Shown: positions 1 through 5,779, counted from the first letter of the stretch. The stretch: DNA of 6,356 nt from MGBC113645 sp036308445 (GCA_036308445.1 JAXJVS010000090.1:1-6356); one strand, 5' to 3'. Program-made: numbers and translations. Notes: generated by a model not told the origin, from the letters alone.

Positions 1-2
1 AT

Positions 3-78
3 GGAGGTTTAGCTCAGTTGGGAGAGCATCTGCCTTACAAGCAGAGGGTCAGCGGTTCGAGCCCGTTAACCTCCACCA
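3..78 (+). tRNA. tRNA-Val (anticodon TAC)
   Basis: A complete 76-nt cloverleaf can be folded. The acceptor stem GGAGGTT (3-9) pairs with AACCTCC (68-74), followed by discriminator A75 and an encoded CCA (76-78). The D arm contains AGCTCAGTTGGGAGAGC and the T arm has the GGTTCGA core. The anticodon loop CTTACAA gives anticodon TAC, reading valine GUN codons. It is the first of four closely spaced tRNA genes; only two bases precede it, so the operon promoter and any upstream tRNA or rRNA genes lie outside the window. Confidence 0.97.
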
Positions 79-99
79 TTTTTTTATGTAGTTATATTT

Positions 100-175
<76 letters not shown>

Positions 176-178
176 TGT

Positions 179-254
179 GACCCGTTAGCTCAGTCGGTAG
201 AGCATCTGACTTTTAATCAGAGGGTCAGGCGTTCAAGTCGCCTACGGGTCACCA
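179..254 (+). tRNA. tRNA-Lys (anticodon TTT)
   Basis: A complete 76-nt tRNA. The acceptor stem GACCCGT pairs with ACGGGTC, followed by an encoded ACCA end. The anticodon stem TCTGA/TCAGA holds the loop CTTTTAA, giving anticodon TTT for lysine AAR codons. Only 3 nt separate it from the CCA of the preceding tRNA-Thr. Confidence 0.97.
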
Positions 255-261
255 TTTTAAT

Positions 262-344
262 CCGGATGTGGCGGAACTGGCAGACGCACCAGACTTAGGA
301 TCTGGCGGGTGACCGTGGGGGTTCGAGTCCCTTCATCCGGACCA
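262..344 (+). tRNA. tRNA-Leu (anticodon TAG)
   Basis: A complete 83-nt class II tRNA with a long variable arm, as expected for leucine. The acceptor stem CCGGATG (262-268) pairs with CATCCGG (334-340), followed by A341 and an encoded CCA. The anticodon stem CCAGA/TCTGG holds the loop CTTAGGA, giving anticodon TAG for CUN leucine codons. It is the last tRNA of the cluster and is followed at once by a run of seven T (345-351). I saw no duplicate of its 3' end further downstream, so there is no direct sign of an element integrated into this tRNA. Confidence 0.96.
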
Positions 345-373
345 TTTTTTTATAGAAATCCAACCAAAAAGAA

Positions 374-408
374 TATCTAAGACATATTTAGATAGTGTAA
401 ATTTCTTT
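374..408 (+). repeat. Diverged direct repeat, copy A (in the tRNA-downstream hairpin)
   Basis: Three exact blocks, TATCTAAGA (374-382), ATTTAGAT (386-393) and AAATTTCTTT (399-408), recur in the same order around the IS insertion site as 2543-2551, 3914-3921 and 3929-3938. If the IS and one target copy are removed, the spacers are 3 versus 5 and 5 versus 7 nt. The two copies bracket the ArdC-like remnant and the kinase gene. AT-richness weakens the case. Confidence 0.35.
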
Positions 409-433
409 GTACACTATCTGGATATGTCTTTTT
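379..433 (+). terminator. Long stem-loop terminator of the tRNA operon (hairpin 1)
   Basis: Positions 379-399 pair with 410-430 in a 21-bp stem without bulges, two of the pairs being U-G wobbles as RNA, around a 10-nt loop (400-409). The stem runs into TTTTT (429-433). It is much longer than a typical terminator stem. Position and T-tract suggest it ends the tRNA transcript. The core reads GATAGTGTAAA in the 5' arm and TACACTATC in the 3' arm, words that also form the ends of the IS element at 2563-3911. Confidence 0.8.
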
Positions 434-444
434 AAATGTTTACG

Positions 445-479
445 AAGGATAGTGTTGATAGGAAACATTATCCTTTTTT
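445..479 (+). terminator. Second tandem terminator hairpin (hairpin 2)
   Basis: AAGGATAGTGTT (445-456) pairs with AACATTATCCTT (464-475) in a 12-bp stem with one G-U pair and a 7-nt loop. It is followed by a T-tract that continues to 479 and, after one G, further T residues. This is a canonical Rho-independent terminator 11 nt after hairpin 1. It carries the same ATAGTG word in the 5' arm. Confidence 0.75.
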
Positions 480-490
480 GTTTTTAATGT

Positions 491-519
491 AATGGGGATA
501 GTGTGACTATCCCCATTTT
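491..519 (+). terminator. Third tandem stem-loop (hairpin 3), weak terminator or leader structure
   Basis: AATGGGGATAG (491-501) pairs perfectly with CTATCCCCATT (507-517) around the loop TGTGA. Only a short T-run follows (516-519), so termination would be weak unless the preceding hairpins also act. It ends 8 nt before the Shine-Dalgarno sequence of the next reading frame, so it could instead be a leader structure or a 5' mRNA stabiliser for that gene. Confidence 0.5.
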
Positions 520-538
520 GTGTATTAAGGAGTAACAT

Positions 539-986
539 ATGAGAAAATTGCAAAAGGCTAATATAAAAACAAGTTCAGAATTTAATCTTATTCATGAGGA
601 GGAATTAATCAATAAAAATAAAGCTTATATACAGTCATGGATTGAGATAATTGAAGATGAGGCACAGAAATTATTTAAAACAATTACTGATACAGAAAAA
701 TAAGTAATTATATTTTGGAAAAAGGGGCATATGAAAAATATAAAGAAATGGAAATCAAACAAGACTATTTGCTTAAAAAAATATCAAGGATATGGATATT
801 AATGAAAGATTAGAAATAGTTTCATTGATTAACAAGGAATATGACTATCTTAAAAAAGTGAAGTATACCTATGACGGTATAGAATTTCAAAATACTGTTT
901 TTGATGATATTTCAGGACTTGTTAAATCTGAAATGTTTGCTGTTTACTTATTAGATTTTATTAAAGAAAAGAATATATTCTTTTGA
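539..986 (+). pseudogene. Frameshifted remnant with ArdC-like C-terminal tail
   Basis: An ATG at 539 has a strong AAGGAG (527-532) 6 nt upstream and opens a 54-codon frame ending at TAA 701-703 (begins MRKLQKANIK, ends TITDTEK). If one A is restored in the A5 run 696-700, reading continues as KISNYILEKGAYEKYKEM. Restoring one A in the A7 run 775-781 continues it as NIKDMDINERLEIVSL and on through the 64-codon frame at 792-986, which ends in TGA. The joined product is 149 residues. The stretch AYIQSWIEI...LFK...EKISNYILE resembles the C-terminal tail of ArdC-type / zincin-like antirestriction proteins of plasmids and conjugative elements; this is recognition from memory. The catalytic HExxH part of that family is absent. 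The last 70 residues are not recognised. The parts may still be translated separately: 539-703 is well initiated, but the ATG at 792 has no suitably spaced ribosome binding site. Confidence 0.55.
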
Positions 987-1062
987 AAATAATGTTAACA
1001 GGCAATCGGATCATACTTTATCTGTATAGAAGTAGTAATATTTAACTTGAATACTATTTTGT

Positions 1063-1075
1063 TTTGTCAGACAAA
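1063..1075. promoter_or_regulatory. Operator-like palindrome upstream of the kinase promoter
   Basis: TTTGTC-A-GACAAA is a perfect 6+6 inverted repeat with one central base, 15 bp before the -35. Its outer half-site TTTGT/ACAAA recurs in the palindrome at 1121-1132. The binding protein is unknown; the site is inferred from symmetry and position only. Confidence 0.35.
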
Positions 1076-1090
1076 TTCCATATACCTGTA

Positions 1091-1119
1091 TTTCAATTCT
1101 TTTACGATAATGGTATAAT
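1091..1119 (+). promoter_or_regulatory. Sigma-A type promoter of the HipA-like kinase gene
   Basis: A perfect extended -10, TGGTATAAT (TATAAT at 1114-1119), sits 17 bp after a weak -35, TTTCAA (1091-1096). The extended TG compensates for the poor -35. Transcription should start near 1126, giving a leader of under 20 nt. The ribosome binding site AAGGAGAG (1131-1138) follows at once. Confidence 0.75.
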
Positions 1120-1120
1120 A

Positions 1121-1132
1121 TTTTGTACAAAA
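1121..1132. promoter_or_regulatory. Operator-like palindrome at the transcription start
   Basis: TTTTGTACAAAA is a perfect 12-bp palindrome beginning 1 bp after the -10 and overlapping the start of the ribosome binding site. A protein bound here would block transcription initiation. It shares TTTGT/ACAAA half-sites with 1063-1075, their centres being about 57 bp apart. It is too short to form a useful RNA hairpin. Confidence 0.4.
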
Positions 1133-1142
1133 GGAGAGATTA

Positions 1143-2498
1143 ATGATGAAAGACAATAAAAAGATTTATACATTAAAATGTAAAGATATTTCAGTATGTG
1201 ATATAAAAATGGAAGATAATAAAATATCTGAAATTATACATATTTATAATAAAAAATATGCTCCAGTTGAATCTTATATATTTGGTGACATAAATTTAAA
1301 TAGATTGAATGATTGGCTTTCATCTAGAGCTATGCCAATTGAAAGAGATGGTTTTGACACAATATCATCAGAACTTAATATAAAAAACAACAAGGAGTAT
1401 TTAATTGATAATCTCGCTTTATCAGTTTCTGATCAGTATTGGCTAAAACCATACAGTATGGATATAAATTGGAAAGAGATAAATCTATTTGATAACAGTT
1501 TTAATGCTATTGAGTTTTCTAATGCAACATTTGGAAAGGATAATAGTGTAAGTGATTCATTAAACAGAATTTACCTTAATACAAATTATTTTGTGAATCA
1601 TAATGCAACTTCTGAAAAAGTTCATTATATTAATCATACATTTGATAATAATTATTTTGAGATCAGAAATTTTGTAACACCTAATGCAAGTCTTGGAGGA
1701 GTCCTAAAGAAAGTATGGATTCAAAAAGAATGTGAGAATTATATGCTAAAGGGTTCAAATAGTATTCATAATCTTGAGCCTATAAATGAGGTTCTTGCTT
1801 CAAAGATAGCAAAGATTTTAGAATTGGAAAGTGTAGAATACTCTTTAGCCAAAATACAAGGTAAAAGAACAAATCAGCTAGTAAGTGTATGCAAAGATAT
1901 AGTTGACTCATCAGAACATATAGTTTCTGCTTATTCTTTAGTTTTAGGTTATCCTGAAGCTCAAATTAAAGATTATCCATCTTATATTGAACTCTTAGAA
2001 AACGAATTGAACATCTCTAATGCCAATGTTGATATTCAAAAAATGCTTATTCTTGATTATATTATGCTCAATGAAGACAGACATTTAAATAATTTTGGTG
2101 TCATCAGAGATACAGATACTTTAGAGTGGAAAAGAGTTTGTCCAGTATATGATACTGGAAGATCTATGAATACTGCTATTAATGAAGATTATTGGGATTT
2201 TGAAAATGGTGAAATAAAATCTTTTGAGGGTGAAATGGTCAATACTGATTATTTGATGAATCTTATTAAATTACCTGTGAAACGAGAAACTTTAATCTTA
2301 CTTAAAGGACTTAAGCAATGGTATGGAGAAACATTAACTGAATATCAGGATATTCTGAAGTTAAAGGATACAACAATTCAGAAAATAACAGATGGATATG
2401 CAAAGAGAATAGATGTTTTTGAAAAAGAGATGAGTGATAAACAATTAATTATAGATGTAGAAGATGAACTTGATGATGATATGGAAGCAGGATTATAA
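1143..2498 (+). CDS. Orphan HipA-like serine/threonine protein kinase
   Basis: A 451-residue HipA-fold kinase. Kinase landmarks appear in order: a flexible glycine loop TPNASLGGVLKK (179-190); MLKGS with the likely ATP-binding Lys203; Glu216 in PINEVLASKIAKIL as a candidate Lys partner; the catalytic loop DYIMLNEDRHLNNFG (305-319) with catalytic Asp312 and metal-binding Asn317; and PVYDTGRSM (334-342) with Asp337 in the DFG-like position. All key residues are present. The first 170 residues do not look like the usual HipA N-terminal domain but like the N-terminal half I associate with single-gene HipA proteins of Bacillota (SDQYWLKP, residues 96-103). The C-terminus is acidic. HipA kinases of known function phosphorylate aminoacyl-tRNA synthetases or related targets to arrest growth; the target here is unknown. 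No helix-turn-helix HipB gene flanks it. AAGGAGAG (1131-1138) could serve either ATG of the tandem pair at 1143 and 1146. Codon use is as AT-rich as the neighbours. Confidence 0.85.
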   Translation: MMKDNKKIYTLKCKDISVCDIKMEDNKISEIIHIYNKKYAPVESYIFGDINLNRLNDWLSSRAMPIERDGFDTISSELNIKNNKEYLIDNLALSVSDQYWLKPYSMDINWKEINLFDNSFNAIEFSNATFGKDNSVSDSLNRIYLNTNYFVNHNATSEKVHYINHTFDNNYFEIRNFVTPNASLGGVLKKVWIQKECENYMLKGSNSIHNLEPINEVLASKIAKILELESVEYSLAKIQGKRTNQLVSVCKDIVDSSEHIVSAYSLVLGYPEAQIKDYPSYIELLENELNISNANVDIQKMLILDYIMLNEDRHLNNFGVIRDTDTLEWKRVCPVYDTGRSMNTAINEDYWDFENGEIKSFEGEMVNTDYLMNLIKLPVKRETLILLKGLKQWYGETLTEYQDILKLKDTTIQKITDGYAKRIDVFEKEMSDKQLIIDVEDELDDDMEAGL

Positions 2499-2554
2499 AA
2501 TAGAGTCTTTATGAAATATCTTTTAGAAAAGTAAGAATGACTTATCTAAGAATT

Positions 2555-2562
2555 AAATTTAG
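2555..2562. repeat. Target site duplication, left copy
   Basis: AAATTTAG directly abuts the left end of the IS element and is repeated exactly at the other end. Flanking bases beyond 8 differ. The composition is AT-rich, so chance is not wholly excluded, but an exact match abutting both ends is good support. Confidence 0.75.
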
Positions 2563-2566
2563 TTGG

Positions 2567-2590
2567 TAGCGTCAATATTTTTGTGTAAAT
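2567..2590 (+). repeat. Left terminal inverted repeat of the IS256-family element
   Basis: The sequence begins TAGCGTCAATATTTTTG and ends TGTGTAAAT. It matches the reverse complement of 3886-3909 at 19 of 24 positions, with the inner 12 bases identical. It lies at the transposase 3' side, 36 bp from the stop codon. Confidence 0.8.
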
Positions 2591-2626
2591 ATTTTTTTAG
2601 TAAAACTAGTTTGAAATTTGAGCTCA

Positions 2627-3814
2627 TTAAGCGAACCAATGATCTCGATTAAGTAATCCAAAACCTCTATGAATTCTGTACATAAATTTCTCGTTATATA
2701 GTTCAAATTGAGAAACTAGGTATTTTTCCATAGATTGTTCTGTTGGAAATTGTTCTTTAGATTTATAAGCTTTTTTGATTTGCTTATTAATTCCTTCAAT
2801 CAAATTCGTTGTATAAATACTTCCTCTAACTTCTTTTGGAAATTCATAGTAAGTAAATAAATATTTATTGTCTTCTAGGCTTTGTATTACTTTTGGATAT
2901 TTTCTATTCCATTTGCTTTTGAATTTCGTCAATTCTTGCTTTGCTTCATCTAAATTTTTAGATTGATAAACTTGCTTAAAATCATCCAAAATAGCTTTTC
3001 TGTCAGCTACACGAACTTTTGCTGCTATATTTCTTGATACATGCACAATACAGCGTTGAATCTTGCTTTCTGGATAAATGTCATGTATTGCATTTTCCAT
3101 TCCAGCTAATCCATCTGTGCATACTAAAGCTATTCTTTCTAATCAACGTTGCTTTAAATTAGCGAGTAATTCTCGCCATATTTCAGCCGATTCATTAGGT
3201 GCAATCATGTATCCAAGAATTTCCTTTGTGCCTTCTACAGTGATGCCAACAGCGATATGAACTGCTTCTTTAGCTACCGTATCTCTTCTTAATGACATAC
3301 AAGTAGCGTCAGTATAAACAACAGCGTATTCTTCAGATAATGCACGATTTTTAAATGCCTCTACGTTTGCGATAACCTTATCAGTGATATTACTTATGGT
3401 TTGTTTAGAATAAGAAGCACCACATAACGATTGGATAACGTGTGATATTTCACTATTAGTCATTCCAGTTTGATATAAATCAATAATAGTTTTATCTGTG
3501 GAATGATCATGACGTTGGTATTTTGGTAATAAGGAAGTATAGAATTCTCCTAGTCGGTCTCTAGGAATGCGTAGATTTAAAACACCATATTTCGAATTAA
3601 ATTTACGTGTATAGAAGCCATTTCTAGAATCTAAATTATCACTTCGATTGTATCGATCGTAATCTAAAAAAGAAGTTAATTCAAATTCTAGAATCTCGTT
3701 GATTGATTTTTCAAGTTCGCTTCTAAACAATTCAGAAACAGCTTCTTCAAAAGCAGGTAAGTTATTTTCATTTGTGAATAGATTTCTCATTAAAGATGTA
3801 GTAAAATAGTTCAT
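2627..3814 (-). pseudogene. IS256-family transposase, interrupted by an in-frame TGA
   Basis: Two minus-strand open stretches (3814-3143 and 3142-2627) are in one and the same frame and give a 395-residue transposase of normal family length. They are separated by a single TGA at 3143-3145 (codon 224), in the context LKQR-stop-LERIALVCTDG, where the family reads LKxRGL; GGA to TGA is one base change. The DDE catalytic triad is present: Asp169 in VVYTDAT, Asp234 in VCTDGLAG and Glu340 in IYTTNLIEGIN. The family CxxH motif is Cys255/His258 in RCIVH. Start ATG 3814-3812 has the ribosome binding site GAAAGGA (3823-3829, minus strand) 8-9 nt upstream. Termination would leave 223 residues with only the first Asp, so the gene is probably inactive unless the stop is read through. 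A short plus-strand frame across 3078-3260 is an antisense shadow. Confidence 0.88.
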
Positions 3815-3885
3815 GGGTATAATCCTTTCGTAAGATTTTTCGGCAAACTAATTTTACTAAGGTTATACCTTTTTTGCTACACTTA

Positions 3886-3909
3886 ATTTACACAAAATAT
3901 TTTACACTA
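3886..3909 (-). repeat. Right terminal inverted repeat of the IS256-family element
   Basis: On the minus strand it begins TAGTGTAAAATATTTTG and ends TGTGTAAAT, upstream of the transposase start. With two further bases the outer end reads GATAGTGTAAA, the word also found in the terminator hairpin at 391-401. Confidence 0.8.
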
Positions 3910-3911
3910 TC

Positions 3912-3919
3912 AAATTTAG
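3912..3919. repeat. Target site duplication, right copy
   Basis: AAATTTAG immediately after the right end of the IS element, identical to the left copy at 2555-2562. Confidence 0.75.
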
Positions 3920-4264
3920 ATCAATATAAAATTTCTTTCATTTTTACTACATTTAATATTATTGCAGCACTAGTAGAAAATCATTGGAATTTTAGAATGT
4001 TCACTGTAGTTATATACTTTTTATGTGTTATATAAGGTTATTTGTGTAGAGGCTGTTGAAATAAATTAATTAGATTTTATAATTATTCATAGAGATAATC
4101 ATTGGTTTTAAATATGTGTTAGAGTGATATTTTTATATGGGTATATAAATGAATATAAAATATAATAAAGAGTAGATATTTGTATTAATAAGAATATAAA
4201 AGTGAGTTAAGAGTTTTATTAATATATTAAATCATAATAATCATAGGCATTGGAGGAAAATGAA
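3912..4264. other. AT-rich intergenic stretch without a detectable gene
   Basis: About 350 bp between the IS element and the membrane-protein operon. No reading frame with a plausible start and ribosome binding site, no RNA gene and no strong hairpin was found on either strand. The promoter of the downstream operon must lie here, but no -35/-10 pair is convincing; TATAAT at 4161-4166 and TATATT at 4223-4228 are weak candidates in a sequence where such words are expected by chance. AGAGGCTGTTGAAATA (4048-4063) resembles ends of some insertion sequences but has no partner. AATCATTGG occurs twice (3979-3987 and 4097-4105). Confidence 0.6.
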
Positions 4265-4729
4265 ATGAAGATAGGTAGAGTTATATTTGTTCTTATAGCT
4301 ATGTTTTTCTTTTTAAATGTTTTTATGAGTGAAACGGAAGATAAGTCGATTCAGGAAAATGCATCATCTCAATATGATATATTAAAAGATTCATTTTCTG
4401 AAGATTATGGAGGATCTTTTATTGATGATTCAGGAGTTTTACATATTTATCAAAAAGAAAATGATGATACTCAAACAGATACAACTTCTGTAGAAGATGA
4501 TGTTGTTTATATTGATTGTGAATATTCTTATAATGAATTATTAGATGAGATGGATAAGATTAAACAATATTGTATGAATAATAAGGATGATGAAATTACT
4601 AAGAGTATTGTTGAATTTGGTATTTATGATTCTGAAAATAGAGTTAAAGTTTTTTTACAAGATGATATTATTGATGAATTTAAAGCTAAAGTATCAAATT
4701 CAGATGCAATCGTATTTGAAATGGAATAA
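4265..4729 (+). CDS. Small membrane-anchored extracytoplasmic protein, function unknown
   Basis: The ATG at 4265 is chosen because GGAGG (4252-4256) lies 8 nt upstream; the longer frame from TTG 4250 would overlap that site. The product has 154 residues: one N-terminal hydrophobic segment (about residues 5-21) that could be a signal peptide or anchor, then an acidic, Asp/Glu/Asn-rich domain outside the cell. No lipobox cysteine is present. YGGSFIDDSGVLHIY (48-62) and the stretch 117-131 (EFGIYDSENRVKVFL) recall the paired beta elements of protease pro-domains of the alpha-lytic type, but no protease domain is attached; this is a weak resemblance from memory. Cys85 and Cys103 could form a disulfide. 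It is followed 26 bp later by another membrane protein gene, so the two are probably co-transcribed. Confidence 0.7.
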   Translation: MKIGRVIFVLIAMFFFLNVFMSETEDKSIQENASSQYDILKDSFSEDYGGSFIDDSGVLHIYQKENDDTQTDTTSVEDDVVYIDCEYSYNELLDEMDKIKQYCMNNKDDEITKSIVEFGIYDSENRVKVFLQDDIIDEFKAKVSNSDAIVFEME

Positions 4730-4755
4730 ATAGTTTAAAAGGAGAGTGACACATA

Positions 4756-5739
4756 ATGAAAAAATCTTTTAAAATTATTGGTGTAGTTTTAGTTGTAGTC
4801 GCTTTATTGTTAGGGGGATATCACGGGATATCTTCAATAATAACTCATAATAATTATAATCCTGGTAATGAAGAGAAGTTTATAGATAATGAAGATTTAA
4901 ATTGGGAATTTGGTACATTGTTGTCTATTTATATAGATATGTCATATTCTGGTGTTTCTCTTGTTAATGAGCATTATGATGGAGAATGTGATTATACTGA
5001 TAAGGGCTTTGGTAATTATGAATTTTATTCAAAATTACAGAATAGCTATGAAGATTTAAAACTTACTAATCCTTATAATGTTATATTCAACATTAATCAA
5101 TCTAAGTTAACATATGAAGAGTTAGATGAAGAAAATTGGTTTGAAACGATTTTAAATGAGTTTGTTGATATAGAGAATAGTTCTAGTCAGTTAGATAATA
5201 TAGTCAAAAAAGATAATAACTTATATAAAGAGATAAATGATTTACCTGATTCTGCATTAGTAGATATATCAATAAGCTTTAATAAAAAGAAATCAGCTTC
5301 TGATATTATTTCATATATTAATGATTATGATAATTCTACATTAACTTATTTAGTGTTAGGATTTGAAGAAGATCATTTTTATGGTATGTCTTTAAATAGT
5401 GTACTACCAGTAACATTAACTAAGGAAGCTATAGAAAAATATCCAAATCTATATATAGAAAGTGAAGATACTTTAAGTGAAGCTCTTCTTCAACAAAATT
5501 ATTTATCTAGATTACAGTTATTGATGGATCATCAAGATTTTATTGATCTTATTAAAGAATCATCTTTAAATAAAAATATTGATACTTTAGAAGAAAGATA
5601 TAATAATGTAGAAAATGAATTTTCAGTATATGGTATAAGAGGATTATTTGCTAAGAAAGATTTGATATCTTTGATATCAGAAAATGAGTCATTATATATT
5701 CAGATACATGATGTAGTATTATCTTCTTTCAATAACTAA
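4756..5739 (+). CDS. Membrane-anchored extracytoplasmic protein, possibly anti-sigma C-terminal-like
   Basis: A 327-residue protein with a basic start (MKKSFK), one transmembrane helix at about residues 7-28, and a roughly 300-residue acidic extracytoplasmic part. AAAAGGAG (4737-4744) precedes the ATG by 11 nt, slightly long. The stretch LPDSALVDISISFNKKKS (163-180) followed by LTYLVLGF (196-203) resembles the extracellular C-terminal domain of Bacillota anti-sigma-factor proteins (LP-S-x-ISF-K pattern). This is tentative. Only about six residues precede the helix, so there is no cytoplasmic sigma-binding domain, and no sigma factor gene is adjacent. It is second in an operon with the 154-residue protein, and its stop codon lies inside the terminator stem. 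A paralogous or decayed sensor domain, or an unrelated surface protein, are alternatives. Confidence 0.7.
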   Translation: MKKSFKIIGVVLVVVALLLGGYHGISSIITHNNYNPGNEEKFIDNEDLNWEFGTLLSIYIDMSYSGVSLVNEHYDGECDYTDKGFGNYEFYSKLQNSYEDLKLTNPYNVIFNINQSKLTYEELDEENWFETILNEFVDIENSSSQLDNIVKKDNNLYKEINDLPDSALVDISISFNKKKSASDIISYINDYDNSTLTYLVLGFEEDHFYGMSLNSVLPVTLTKEAIEKYPNLYIESEDTLSEALLQQNYLSRLQLLMDHQDFIDLIKESSLNKNIDTLEERYNNVENEFSVYGIRGLFAKKDLISLISENESLYIQIHDVVLSSFNN

Positions 5740-5775
5740 AACACCAAGGTTTTATAATCTTGGTGTTTTAGTTAT
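5732..5775. terminator. Bidirectional Rho-independent terminator
   Basis: Positions 5732-5748 and 5759-5775 pair perfectly over 17 bp around a 10-nt loop. The core CACCAAG/CTTGGTG is flanked by AAAA on one side and TTTT on the other, so it can terminate both the plus-strand operon and the minus-strand AraC gene. The TAA of the upstream gene (5737-5739) is inside the left arm, and the AraC stop is 4 nt beyond the right arm. Confidence 0.88.
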
Positions 5776-5779
5776 GGTA

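Larger units (their letters stand above)
2563..3911 (-). mobile_element. IS256-family insertion sequence, complete but with a broken transposase
   Basis: The 1349-bp element carries one minus-strand Mutator-type transposase gene. Its ends form imperfect inverted repeats: 2567-2590 and the reverse complement of 3886-3909 match at 19 of 24 positions without gaps, sharing TTTTGTGTAAAT. The element is bracketed by the direct repeat AAATTTAG at 2555-2562 and 3912-3919, matching the 8-9 bp duplication made by this family. The left end has two extra bases (TT, 2563-2564) compared with the right end. Size, single gene and duplication length all fit IS256. It sits in the gap after the HipA-like kinase gene and breaks no recognisable gene. 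Confidence 0.88.

Noticed and set aside
262..344. tRNA-Leu as the attachment site of an integrated element
   Set aside because: No second copy of the tRNA 3' end was seen in the window and there is no integrase gene; the diverged repeat at 374-408 lies outside the tRNA.
379..519. CRISPR array formed by the repeated ATAGTG hairpins
   Set aside because: The units share only a short word, have unequal spacing and different stems, and each is an individual hairpin with a T-rich tail, unlike uniform CRISPR repeats.
731..802. 23-codon frame starting at ATG 731 behind AAAGGGG
   Set aside because: Spacing of the ribosome binding site is too short, and the sequence is better explained as the middle frame of the frameshifted remnant at 539-986.
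792..986. 64-codon frame as the antitoxin partner of the HipA-like kinase
   Set aside because: It has no helix-turn-helix pattern, no ribosome binding site at usable distance, is separated from the kinase gene by 156 bp containing a separate promoter, and is better read as the last part of a frameshifted gene.
3143..3145. TGA read as glycine or tryptophan (alternative genetic code)
   Set aside because: The family position is glycine, which would fit a UGA-Gly code, but the tRNA cluster, gene families and ribosome binding sites are Bacillota-like, no other in-frame TGA occurs in the intact genes, and the remnant at 539-986 ends in TGA. A simple nonsense mutation suffices.
3078..3260. Plus-strand open frame of 60 codons
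   Set aside because: It lies antisense inside the IS256 transposase, which has clear family motifs on the other strand; it has no ribosome binding site and no recognisable product.
4048..4063. AGAGGCTGTTGAAATA as an insertion sequence terminal repeat
   Set aside because: It resembles ends of some IS families from memory, but no inverted partner, target duplication or transposase fragment is present nearby.
4250..4264. TTG at 4250 as the start of the 154-residue surface protein
   Set aside because: The extra five codons overlap the GGAGG ribosome binding site that is well placed for the ATG at 4265.
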